NCBI GenBank assembly: GCA_001599815.1
Contig: BCIA01000004.1
Coordinates: forward strand, 4,738,082 to 4,802,081
Reading direction: 5' to 3'
DNA: 64,000 bases
Source of the DNA: Furcasterigmium furcatum
Taxonomy: Eukaryota > Ascomycota > Sordariomycetes > Glomerellales > Plectosphaerellaceae
The notes beneath the pieces were generated by a model. The model saw only the letters and a program-made list of their open reading frames with translations. It was not told where the DNA came from and did not search any database. The position numbers were made by a program, and so were the translations under genes. Position 1 is the first letter of the stretch, and every line of letters begins with the position of its first letter. Positions 54,531-64,000 of this stretch are shown in pieces.

Positions 54531-55548
54531 TTACCACTGGGAGGTCTCCTTGGTGGCCTCGCCACCCCACTCGCCGGTGGGAGCGGCAGCGGCGGGAGCG
54601 GCGGTGTTGGTGGCACCCCACTCGTCGGTGGCACCGTCCCAGTTGCCGCCGGCGGCGCCGGTGAAGCCAGCGGGAGCGGCGGACCAGTCGTCGGCACCGG
54701 TGGTAGGGAAGCCGGACTCGATGGCGGCGGCACCCTCCTCCTCGGCGCCGGGGACCTTATCCTCCTCGACCTTCTCCTCAGCCTCGGCCTCAGGGTCGCG
54801 GTCTGCGTGCGTGTTAGTGACTGGCGCAAGATCAGCGGCCGGCAGGGGAACATACAGAAGTAGAGATCGGTCATGACGTCCCAGGGGGTCTCGCGGTTGT
54901 AGATGGTGCCACGGAGGCGGAGGACCTCACGGGCGAGCATCCACCAGACAAGGCCGATGGAGTGGCGACCCTTGTTGTTGGTGGGGATGGCAACGTCGAC
55001 GTACTCGGTGGGAGAGTCGGTGTCGCAGAGGGCGATGACGGGGATGTTGACGTAGCTGGCCTCGCGGATGGCCTGGGCATCGGTGCGGGGGTCGGTGACG
55101 ATGATGAGGCGGGGCTCCTTGAACGAGCGGGTGATGTAGTTGGTGAAGGAACCGGGGGTGAAGCGACCGGCAATAGCGACGGCGCCGGTGTGGGCGGCGA
55201 ACTTGAGGACGGCACGCTGGCCGTAGGGACGGGCGGAGATGACACAGATGTCGGCGGGGTTGTCGATGGCGGCGATGATGCGGGCGGCGAGGACAATCTT
55301 CTCCCTGAGGCAGAGGGTCAGCGGTCTGTCTGTCGCGTTGCCCGGGGAGCCTGTCAAGCTCCCAATTGAGCTACTCACCAGGTCTTGCCGACGTTGATGA
55401 CGTTCACACCATCCTGGCGAGTCTTCCAGAGGTAAGGCTCCATGTGCACCTGGAGGTTCTTGCTGCCGAGGTGGGCCTGAGCAGCCAGGAGCATCTCGAT
55501 GTCCTGGCTGGTGGCGTTGAAGATGGACGGGAGGTTAGCGGGCGCCAT
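54531..55548 (-). CDS. RPS0: 40S ribosomal protein uS2 (Rps0)
   Basis: Three exons (55379-55548, 54856-55304, 54531-54802) encode 296 residues. Introns split codons and rejoin [14 protein letters not shown] and DLYFYRDPEAE. Conserved uS2 segments are all present: [62 protein letters not shown] (read in parts), [27 protein letters not shown]. The C-terminal tail is acidic then Ala/Gly/Trp-rich ([15 protein letters not shown]), as in the eukaryotic laminin-receptor-like family. It is a structural small-subunit protein needed for late 40S maturation. Codon bias is strong. The gene is divergent from the mitochondrial uS15 gene. Confidence 0.98.
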
Positions 55549-55955
55549 CTTGAATGATGTTTGCGACTTGTTCTTCCACGGGAGGTCGGAGGTCTTGAGT
55601 GGTTGTAGAAGAAAGGAACAAGGATCGCGAAGGAGGCGCGAAATTTCGTGGGTGGAAAGGTGGTCGGCACGTAACGGGGCCACCGCTGGAAAAGTTCGCC
55701 AAACCGAATTTCGAAAGTTGTGTGCAGTTGCCCTCGAGCCGCTAGACCGAAAAGGGACTAGCGGTGTATGAGAAGACTTGGCGCTCTTATCGGAGTTTAT
55801 CACACGTGATTATTAGGCTAATCCTGTAAGGGATTAGCGTCTTTCATGGCCCAACGTCGGATGTCAGAGACGTCTGTCTGGCTGGGAAATTTTAGGAGGG
55901 CGACCCTTCACGCAGCGTGCTGATCCGACCGTGTCGTGTGCATCGTGCAGTCGCC
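55549..55955. promoter_or_regulatory. Divergent promoter RPS0 / mitochondrial uS15
   Basis: 407 bases between divergent starts. It contains CACGTG at 55803-55808 and, right beside it, a perfect inverted repeat GCTAATCC-6-GGATTAGC at 55817-55838. One GATAAG word lies near 55785. Both ribosomal-protein genes must be driven from here. Confidence 0.7.
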
Positions 55956-56970
55956 ATGCCTCCCAGAGTTCAGACCTTGCAAAGGCTAAGCTCTTTCAGC
56001 TGTGAGTACATTGTCCAATTGAGGTGTTTCCCTTGTTTTCTGTACTGACGCGCCATCCACAGTATGCCTACGACCCGCCGCGAAACCTACCACCCCGAGC
56101 TTCCTTCCTGCGATCCAGACGGCCAGCATCTCCCAGAAGGAGGCCAAGAGGCGACAGCGCGCCGATCCGTACCGGTGGGCGCAAGCACAGCAGCGTAAGG
56201 CTGTCAATGTCAAGAAGCAGGAGGCAATCAAGGCCGAGCGCGATGCTGCCTGGGGCGACCAGATCCATGGCATCACGACGCCGTTTGTCGAATCTTTCGA
56301 CTCTGCTGGCCAGGCCCCTCTGTCGACCCCGGCGAGGGACAGCGAAGGAAACCCCATTACTGAGCCGCGCCCTCTTCCGACATCCAAGCACCTCTTGGGT
56401 CACATGTTGACGCAAGAAGACTTCGACACCACCATCAAGGAGGCATACCTTCTCTCCAAGCCCATCAAGAGCGAGATGCGGGACCTCATAGATCCCGTGG
56501 CGGAGGAGATGGCGGAGAAGGAGCACGAGGAGAAGCACGCGAGGGCTGTCGAGGCACTGAGGCGCATCGTCTCGCTGGACAACACCAACTCCAAGATGCG
56601 CAAGCACGTCAACATCTCCAGGTGCATCGATGAGTTCGGACGGCACAACACCGACGGCGTCCTCAAGCAGAGGCCCGTCTCCATCCACGGCACCGAGCCC
56701 AAGCCGGAGCGTGCTGGTCCCGACACGGGCAGCTCGGAGGTGCAGATCGCCATTCTGACCATGAAGATCAGAAAGCTCTCGCAGGAGCTGGGGCAGAACA
56801 GGGGTTACAAGGACAAGCACAACAAGCGCAACCTGCGGCTACTGTGCCACAGGAGGCAGAGGCTGCTGAGGTACATGGAGAAGAAGGAGAGGGGAAGCGA
56901 GAGGTGGACGAGCATGCTGGAGAAGCTGGGACTGTCACCCGCGACGTGGAAGGCCCAGATCTCGTTTTAA
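55956..56970 (+). CDS. Mitochondrial ribosomal protein uS15m
   Basis: Two exons (55956-56001, 56063-56970) encode 317 residues. The splice joins a Ser/Arg/Pro-rich N-terminus, suited to mitochondrial targeting (MPPRVQTLQRLSSFS, no acidic residues), to the body. The uS15 domain is C-terminal at about 232-315: GSSEVQIAILTMKIRKLSQEL, then KDKHNKRNLRLLCHRRQRLLRYMEKK, with the conserved HN-RNLR core. The long extension before it is normal for fungal mitochondrial forms (yeast Mrps28). The protein binds small-subunit rRNA in the mitoribosome. Three of the four nearest genes are ribosome- or snoRNP-related. Confidence 0.93.
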
Positions 56971-57155
56971 CAGACTTGGCCATTGTCCGCTATGTACAAC
57001 ATGTATACTGATCAAAAAAGACTTGCTGGTCTTCGCACTTCATTAAAATCAAGCTACCGTCTTGCGCCGTAATGATCCCGTCAGTGGCGGGATGCTGTCT
57101 GGTGATTGGGGGTATTCTACAGGAGGGTGTGATGAGACAGGACAGGGTTGCGTCC

Positions 57156-58408
57156 TCAGAAGACGCTGATGTAGTTTCCGATGCGGTCCTTCTGGTTCTG
57201 TGCAATGCACTCAGCGATCCACGTAATGTTGCGGATTTCCTGGGGAGGCGTCAGTGGCGTCATATCAGCAGGGAAAGTGTCTCAGTGCTTACCTGTTCTC
57301 TGAGGCGCACCCAGGCGTACACAATGGCGAAGGTGAATTGCCTGGTAAAGACATTCTTGGAGATCTCCATCTCCTTCTGGTAGAACATGTCCTCCAGGCT
57401 CCTACCGTCGCTGGAGCCGCCACCCATGTTGCTGGGTCCGGAGAGGCCGCCACCGAGACCGGCGGCATCGAAGAAGGTCTTGAAGTCGGTCACACCGTCG
57501 ACAGCCAGACGCACGCCCTCGAAGTCGTCTGCCCTAGAGAGCATCAAGGTGCCTTCGGGGTACAGGCGGCCGAAGCTGGGGTAGAGCTTCTTACGGTCGT
57601 TCTTCGACAGCTCGGTGCCGAAGGAGTTGAGGGTGATGTTGATGGCACGGCGGTCGGCCTCGAACTCGAGAATCTCGGACATGCACTCGGACGTCGGGGT
57701 TCCTGCCATCTCCGGGTGAGTGTTGACGAAGTTGTGGAAGTCCTCGAGGTAGTTCTTGTACAGAGTGTTGCGAACAATCTCGATGTTGAGCTCATCCAGG
57801 TCCTGGTGGCTCAGGCTGCCCTTGAAGTAGGGGGCAAGGGGTGTCTCGATGAGGACGCTGTTGTAGAGCTCCTCAATGTTGGTCGCAACGCAAAGGACGG
57901 GCATCGTCTCGAACCAGCCCAGAGGATGGCAACGCTCCAGCAGCTCACGAGTGTCGCGCTCGTGGAGGGTGCCAGTGATGAGCAGGGCGACGTTGTCGAT
58001 CATGTAGCCGTAGGTGAGGTAGTCCATGAACCTGGCCAGCGTGCCCACAGCGTTGGCGCGTACATAGCGAAACTCGGATACCAGCTTGTCTGTGGTCTTG
58101 GATGCGAGGCTCGAGGTGGAGGGGTTCGGGGGGAGGCTTGCTAGGAAGTCGCCGTAGGCCGGGCCGAGCTGGAGCTTGAGGTCTATGCACGGTCAGAACA
58201 TGCAGCGTGTGAGATTCTAGGAAGACATAGGCACTCACCATCGATGTTCTCGCACTGGGTCAGGTTGCTGTAGTTGTTGGAGGTCAACAGGCCGTTCCTG
58301 TAACCGCGGACGATGCCCTCGATGTAGCTGCCTGGTGTGAGCTTGATGCTGTCAACGTGGAGCCAAGGGAGCATACCCATTGTTCACGTTGAAGAGAAGA
58401 CCCTCCAT
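57156..58408 (-). CDS. VMA6: V-ATPase Vo subunit d (Vma6)
   Basis: Four exons (58377-58408, 58239-58327, 57293-58182, 57156-57239) encode 364 residues. The start is fixed by the family's [23 protein letters not shown], restored by choosing the second of two nearby acceptor CAGs (58328). Characteristic parts are [48 protein letters not shown] and the C-terminal [28 protein letters not shown] Gly/Ser-rich insertion near 285-310 is fungal. Subunit d is a soluble, conical protein that couples the central stalk of V1 to the proton-carrying c-ring at the vacuolar membrane. The gene is divergent from NOP58. Confidence 0.97.
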
Positions 58409-58885
58409 CGTGAATGGTTCAATTCCGTTTACCGGGATGCAATGGTAAATCCTTCAGAGGAGGGCTAGGATGAAGAGGTCGAGTCGGGGGTGTTGTGAAG
58501 CTTCGGAAGGTCGCTGCGCATGAAGCTTCCAGGCGGCCAACCTTCACTGTCTGCTTCATTACGACGTTGGGGCGCACGGGCCAACTCAAATCATGGAACC
58601 TTCAGCCCAGAGGGGCCGTCGGCGAAAGGTTAATACGTGCTCCGACCTCCCACAACTTCAGTCGAGACCCACAGCCAATTGAACTGTGGGGCCCGGTCTC
58701 CAATGCCTGCAGCAAAGCAGAAAAAAAATTGGTCGAAGAGCTTCAGTGCTTGGTCTGAAAAATTTCCAACCACCACACCCGTCGCAGTTGGAGCCTCGAC
58801 CAAACAACCACAATTGCGACACGCGCAGAGGGTATCGCCGGGGATCACACATACAGAGACAAAAAGAAGAAGTCCTTCATTCAAA
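58409..58885. promoter_or_regulatory. Divergent promoter VMA6 / NOP58
   Basis: 477 bases between divergent starts. It is T/A- and C/A-mixed with an A run at 58721-58729. No well-known motif is clear. Confidence 0.5.
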
Positions 58886-61014
58886 ATGTCTCTCTTCGTT
58901 TTGGCGGAGACGCCGGCAGGGTATGTGCATCACCATCACCATTGTCAGAATGCCCAGCGAGATCCAGCAGGTAGCTAACCATGGCGCAGCTACGGCCTGT
59001 TCAAGGCTTCCGACAAGAAGCTCCTGAAGCGTGAGGAGCTGACAGCCGGTCCGACCTCCTCGGAGAAGATCAACGAAATGTGAGACGAGACTCCGGATTT
59101 GTGTGGGAGCGAATGGAACCTACCTCGTGCGCGGCCTTGCCATGCACACGAGGAGTCCACGCTCACCCTCCCTCCCGAGAGCATCAACTAACAATTCCCA
59201 GGCTCAAGCTGAAGTCTTTCGTCAAGTTCGACAGCTCCGCCGTCGCCGTCGAAGAAGCCAACGGGCTCCGCGAGGGCAGGGTCCCTCCTCTGCTGGCCAA
59301 CCTCCTCAAGGAGATCAAGGACGAGAAGAAGGCCTCCCTCGCCGTTGCCGACACGAAGCTCGGTGCCGCTATCGGCAAGCTTCCCGATATCGATATCAAG
59401 GCTGTCTCCGATGCCGCCACCATGGATCTCTTCCGTGCCGTTCGCGAGAACCTGTCGTCGCTGATTCCTGGCCTTGCCGAGGAGACTGTCGACCGCATGG
59501 CTCTGGGTCTGTCCCACTCCATCTCCCGCCACAAGCTCAAGTTCTCGGCCGATAAGGTGGATGCCATGGTTGTCCAGGCTATCAAGCTGCTCGATGATCT
59601 CGACAAGGAGCTCAACGTCTACGCCATGCGCACCAAGGAGTGGTACGGCTGGCACTTCCCCGAGCTGGCCAAGATCCTCAACGACAACCTTGTCTACGCC
59701 CGTCTCGTCCTCGCCGTCGGTATGCGCGAGAGCTTCGCCGAGGCGGACCTGTCCGATATCCTCCCCGAGGAGCTCGAGACCCCCGTCAAGACTGCCGCAG
59801 AGATCAGTATGGGTACCGAGCTTACCCCCGAGGATCTGGAGAACATCCAGCTGCTTGCCAGGCAGACCATCACCTACTCCGACTACCGCACCCAGCTCTC
59901 TACCTACCTCGAGACCCGCATGCGCGCCCTGGCCCCCAACCTGACCGCTCTGGTTGGCACCCTCGTCGGTGCTCGCCTGATTGCCCACGCCGGTTCCATC
60001 ATCAACCTGGCCAAGGCCCCCTCCTCTACCATCCAGATTTACGGTGCCGAGAAGGCGCTGTTCCGTGCCCTGAAGACCAAGCACGACACCCCCAAGTATG
60101 GTATCCTGTACCACTCTTCGCTCGTCGGCCAGGCTACTGGCAAGAACAAGGGCAAGATCGCCCGTTCGCTGGCCGCCAAGACTGCCCTTGGTCTCCGCGT
60201 TGACGCGCTGGAGGAGTTTGACGATGACGCCGATGAGGAGACGAGGGGCATGCTCGGCCTCACCAGCCGCATCAAGCTCGAGAACCTCCTGCGCAAGCTC
60301 GAGGGCAAGCCTCCCCTGCCCAAGGGTGCCAACATCGCTCCCGATGGCTCTCTGACTGCCCCTGCCCAGTTCACGCTGAAGGAGGTCCGCAAGTACAATG
60401 CCGATGCCGATGGCGTTGCCGACGAGGAGGTCAACGGCAAGGCCGAGAAGAAGTCCAAGAAGGAGAAGAAGCCCCTGATCCAGGAGGTCGAGATGAAGGA
60501 TGCCGACAGCGATGACGAGGACGACGACGAGGAGATGGATGACGCCCCCAACGGCGCGGATCTTGACTCCGTCTCTGAAGACACTGAAGGCGAGCGCCCC
60601 ACCGACAAGGCCGAGCGCAAGGCTCAGAAGGCCAGGCGCAAGGAGCGTGAGGAGAGGAGGCAGAAGAAGGCCGAGCAGGACGCCAAGCGCGCTGTTTCCA
60701 CGCCGGCCAAGGCCCCCAAGGCTGCCGAGTCGACGCCGGCCAAGCTGTCGGAGGCCGATTTCGAGCGCCTCGCCGCGGCTGCCAACATCAGCGTCACCAA
60801 GTTCAAGAGGAAGTTCGAGCGCGGCGACGTCGAGCTCAACAGCGACGGCACGCCCGTCGTGTTCAGCAAGAAGGAGCTCAAGAAGCTCCGCAAGACCGAG
60901 GAGGAGGAGACCCCGGTCAAGGAGAGCAAGAAGAAGCGCAAGGCCGAGGATGACGAGGAGACGCCCAAGAAGGAGAAGAAGTCCAAGAAGAAGCGCCAGT
61001 CCCTGGGCGCGTAA
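58886..61014 (+). CDS. NOP58: Box C/D snoRNP core protein Nop58
   Basis: Three exons (58886-58920, 58990-59079, 59202-61014) encode 645 residues. Splicing restores [25 protein letters not shown] and [14 protein letters not shown]. The NOP5 N-terminal domain covers about 1-65, a coiled coil follows, and the Nop RNA-binding domain contains [40 protein letters not shown] and [18 protein letters not shown]. The C-terminus (about 430-645) is Lys/Glu/Asp-rich with KKEKK runs, as in the KKE/D tail of yeast Nop58. It assembles with Nop56, fibrillarin and Snu13 on C/D snoRNAs to guide rRNA 2'-O-methylation and pre-rRNA cleavage. I saw no C/D box snoRNA in its introns. Confidence 0.97.
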
Positions 61015-61467
61015 GGCTCTTTTGCATGTCTCTGTTATCCTTGTATGATACCTTGTGGTTTCTCACGTAATTCGTTACGGCCGGCGTTGGTAAAGGATGG
61101 GTTGGTTGGCTTTGGGTTGCATTGTTGAATGCTGGCAATTAAAAGCATTAAGTCCTACTCGAGGAGCATTTGTTGGTGATTGCTGGCAGACTTGACATGT
61201 AGTGCGTGATGAAGTGCGGTCCCTGACTTGAATACATTCGAATTGGAAGAATTCAGGTGCTCTTGTAGTAGTCCGTCCTGCCTTCCCGCCAGTTGGGACC
61301 GGATGTTGGATGCAGCCGCCTGAAGGACCTTCCAGTGTCGAGGGAGGGTTTTCAATTGGGCCCCACAGCACGTGACATCGTGATGGGAGGAGGGCGCGTC
61401 TTTCACGTCTCACACGACAGGCGCGACATGTCGACGAGTGCACAATAAGCCCTCGAGCCTGATTGCA
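61015..61467. promoter_or_regulatory. Intergenic region and APC10 promoter
   Basis: 453 bases after NOP58 and before APC10 on the same strand. GCACGTGAC occurs near 61369. No gene is seen. Confidence 0.45.
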
Positions 61468-62800
61468 ATGGAGGGCTTGCAACGCGGTCCGAGAAGAGCA
61501 CGGCGGGTGGCCCAAAATACAATACGGACGCCTGAAGTGGCCAGCACTCCTCCAGCGCCGTCAAGTGAGGCCGACCACCAGCTGAATGCATCTCAACGCC
61601 TACTGCGAAACTACTTTGCAGAGCAAGGAACGCCACCACCACAGAGAAGTCAGCCATTCCCCTTTTCCTCTACAAACAGTGGCCCCATCAGCGGCGCCCC
61701 TCCCCGTGACGAAGGCCTTGCATGTGACTGAACAACAACAAAAACAAGGCAAAACATCGCTATGCCCTGCGCTTGATCATCGCCGTCTCACTTGCAACTG
61801 CTGACTTCATCAGTCGCCGAGCATCTGACGCCGGAAGGACTGCGAGGACCGTGGCAGCATCCCATGTTCGCCGGCGGAAGAGGCCCCGAGGGCGGGGGCA
61901 CCCCCGAGCTTCGTCCTGGCCCCGCCCAGCAGCAGCCTCTGGATGAGGACGAATACACCAGTCCAGAAGACCTCGACGACGACGTTAATGACCCGGGCGA
62001 CGAGCTCATCGACGATGAGGACCCAGACGAGCTCGACGAAGAGCAGCAGGAAGGAGAGATGGCGCTCCCCTTCGACCCTAGCGCCTTGGGTCTGAAGGAA
62101 ATTTCGAACCTCGGCAAGTTCACGGTCAGCAGTCATAAGCCGGGCAGCGGAGTGGATGAGCTTCGAAGCGACGATACGGAGCTCTACTGGCAGTGCGTTT
62201 CCCTTAGGCCCAGGCCATAGCCTGTCGAAACTGACGCCTCCTAGGTCGGACGGCCCACAGCCTCATAAGTTGACGGTGTATTTCGTCAAGCGTGTCGGTA
62301 TCCGCGACATCCGCTTCTATGTCGATTACCAGAGGGACGAGTCCTACACGCCAATTAAGATCACCTTCAAGGCCGGGACCAGCGAGAACAACCTCATCGA
62401 GTTCAGCGACATGGAGCTTAGAACGCCTAGCGGCTGGCAGCAGGTCTCCCTGACGGGTGTAGGCGGTGGGCCCGACGGCAACACTCTCGCCTGCTACGTC
62501 TTCCAGATGCAGATACTGGAGAACCATCAGAACGGCAAGGATACGCATCTCCGAGGAATCAAGATCTACGCTGCCGACACGGACGCCCGGAACGCAGATA
62601 CCGGCGCAAATCCCATGGCAGACATGGTCGATCTGATCGATACTTCGCCAGAGCGGCGAGGAGGCCCCGATGAATGGGGAGAGGAGGACTCGGAGCTTAA
62701 GCTGAACAGGCTGGAGAGGAGGCTTCGTGCTCAGCGCCTGGACTCTGGAGAGGGAGGTATGACCGTTCCTGACTTCATGAAGGACCCGGAGATCCGTTGA
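61468..62800 (+). CDS. APC10: Anaphase-promoting complex subunit 10 (Doc1)
   Basis: Three exons (61468-61723, 61814-62192, 62245-62800) encode 396 residues. The first intron (donor GTGACT, branch GCTGAC) joins DEGLA to FAEHLTPEG in frame; the second rejoins ELYWQ-SDGPQPHKL. The first 190 residues are a fungal low-complexity extension with an acidic stretch (DEDEYTSPEDLDDDVND). The DOC domain follows: ISNLGKFTVSSHKPGSGVDELR, LTVYFVKRVGIRDIRFYVDY, YTPIKITFKAG and RGIKIYA. The protein helps the APC/C bind degron-bearing substrates for ubiquitylation. The start at 61468 is a good guess; the frame is also open a little upstream. Confidence 0.9.
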
Positions 62801-63442
62801 CCGCAAACCACTTTCAACTGCTTGCCTCTGCTTCTGGCTGGGCTGTGAGCGTGCCCGAGAGCTATTGGCAGGATGCTGTTCCTCGTTTGGTGACGAATGG
62901 ACGATGTTATGACTTGGAAGTACGGTGTATCTCGGATGCTGCCTCGGTTATACCCTCGGGACTGGATGGCGAGGTAACATCATAGCACTGACCGAGTAGG
63001 CGGCCGTGTATAATGATATATGATGCCCACAGATGTGAATCTAGATGTCTTTACTCCCTTATAGGGTGTCTTTCGTGAATCAATGTTGATTTAAAGCCGA
63101 TTGACCCCGGTCCATGGTTGACTGTACTCTCGAGTACAGGTATATAGAGGCAACCCCAAATGACACAACCTCGGATAAATTGAAGAAAACGGTATTCTAA
63201 ACAGTTCTTTAGACTGCTCGATTCAATTACTTGCCCAGGAACGTATGTTGAAGGGCGGACTACCCATTACCAGCATTTCATCTCGGTGAACGACCCAGAC
63301 CGAGAACAGCTTACATAATCGCAACGTACGTCGGTCCTCCTCAGCAGGTCGAACATCCATCATCCAGACAACTCCAAGTCAACCTTCAACAACATTTTCT
63401 ACATCAAATCAAACGCCTGAAGCCCGTATCACAGCGGCAATA
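62801..63442. promoter_or_regulatory. Intergenic region and TAF10 promoter
   Basis: 642 bases between APC10 and TAF10, AT-richer than the surroundings around 63000-63230. No gene is seen. Confidence 0.45.
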
Positions 63443-64000
63443 ATGGCGACCAACGCGCCCGAGAACCCTACGCCAGCGGTGTCCAACGAGGTCGCCGCCG
63501 AGGAAACCAACCCTGCGCCCGAACAGAACGGCGACCCCGAGGTTCTGCCCGACTCCATCGCCCCCGCGCCCGAGCCCAAGCTGCCAACGAGGAAGGACAT
63601 GTCGCTGCGCGAGTTCCTCACGAAGATGGACGAATACGCGCCCATTGTAAGCACGCGCCGCGAATGCGCGCACCTGTCCACCGCTCACACGTGCCCAGAT
63701 CCCCGATGCAGTCACGAACTACTACATGACCAAGGCCGGCCTCCCGCCCCCGCCCCAGACCGACCCGCGGCTCGCGCGCCTTCTTGCCCTTGCGACGCAG
63801 AAGTTCATCGCCGACATCGCCGCCGATGCGTATCAATACTCTCGCATTCGCGCTTCCAACACCAACGCCAATAACCCAATGGGCAACCTCGGTGCCGCTG
63901 CTGGCTTCCCCATCCCCGGCCAACAGACGAGCGGCCCCGGCGCCAGCTCCAAGGACCAGGGACGCGGCGGGCCACTCGGCATTCAACGGCCAGGCTACGG
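63443..64000 (+). CDS. TAF10: TFIID/SAGA subunit TAF10, cut by window end
   Basis: Two exons are visible (63443-63646, 63699 to the window end) with a 52-nt intron; 168 residues are seen and the 3' end is missing. The N-terminus is Ala/Pro/Glu-rich. The histone-fold domain starts at [32 protein letters not shown], followed by [32 protein letters not shown], which is diagnostic of TAF10. A Gly/Asn/Pro-rich insertion with a DQGRGGP motif follows. TAF10 is a shared histone-fold subunit of TFIID and SAGA in the nucleus. Confidence 0.95.

Noticed and set aside
57254..58144. Plus-strand 296-codon frame over VMA6
   Set aside because: Antisense shadow; VMA6 on the minus strand is certain.
58328..58335. 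First CAG as the acceptor of VMA6 intron 1
   Set aside because: It breaks the frame; the CAG four bases further on gives the family's NNGYIEG junction.
1..64000. tRNA, rRNA, CRISPR or intact transposon
   Set aside because: No tRNA-like B box with matching cloverleaf, no rRNA-like stretch, no spaced direct repeats and no transposase or reverse-transcriptase motif was found by reading.

Overview
The window is nuclear DNA of a filamentous ascomycete (Pezizomycotina, most likely a Sordariomycete). The evidence is short 50-140 nt introns with GT..AG ends and CTRAY-type branch sites, GC-rich coding sequence with third-position C/G preference, and family content typical of such fungi (Clr5-domain ankyrin protein, KXD1, YAG7-like, LTE1-like RasGEF). 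Genus cannot be fixed from sequence alone; a Colletotrichum/Verticillium-type genome is my guess. Three ambiguous bases (11708, 31760, 31766) show that this is draft assembly.

I support 24 confident protein-coding genes and 2 weaker or partial ones, with exon structures worked out by hand from splice sites, reading frame and family conservation. Left part (1-24 kb): a secreted Thr/Val- and Asp/Glu-rich surface protein, an MFS drug/polyamine-type transporter, an alpha/beta-hydrolase, a divergent pair of prefoldin subunit 4 and a CENP-W-like histone-fold protein, a YAG7-like RGG protein, a GFA-domain zinc protein, an O6-alkylguanine-DNA alkyltransferase, an RS-domain/Hub1-like ubiquitin fold protein, a 1262-residue Clr5-ankyrin protein beside a degraded-looking stretch, a lipocalin-like protein and a conserved unknown protein. 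Middle (24-54 kb): KXD1, a 4.7 kb stretch with no recognisable gene, diacylglycerol kinase DGK1, RNA helicase SPB4, a stomatin-family protein, a LENG1-like protein divergent from SEC18 (NSF), and a very large LTE1-like Ras exchange factor behind a long 5' region.

Right part (54-64 kb): a compact housekeeping block: cytosolic ribosomal protein uS2 (RPS0) divergent from mitochondrial uS15m, V-ATPase subunit d (VMA6) divergent from the box C/D snoRNP core protein NOP58, then APC10 and TAF10 (cut by the window end). With SPB4 this gives several ribosome-biogenesis and growth functions in one region. Ordinary core genes dominate. I found no secondary-metabolite backbone gene, CRISPR array, rRNA, recognisable tRNA or intact transposon. 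The most unusual items are the RS-Hub1 architecture, a (CAA)15 leader directly in front of a start codon, the motif-rich RPS0/MRPS15 divergent promoter, a five-fold GATA cluster upstream of SPB4, the 5' leader intron/uORF of the RasGEF gene, and the gene-empty interval at 26.4-31.2 kb.
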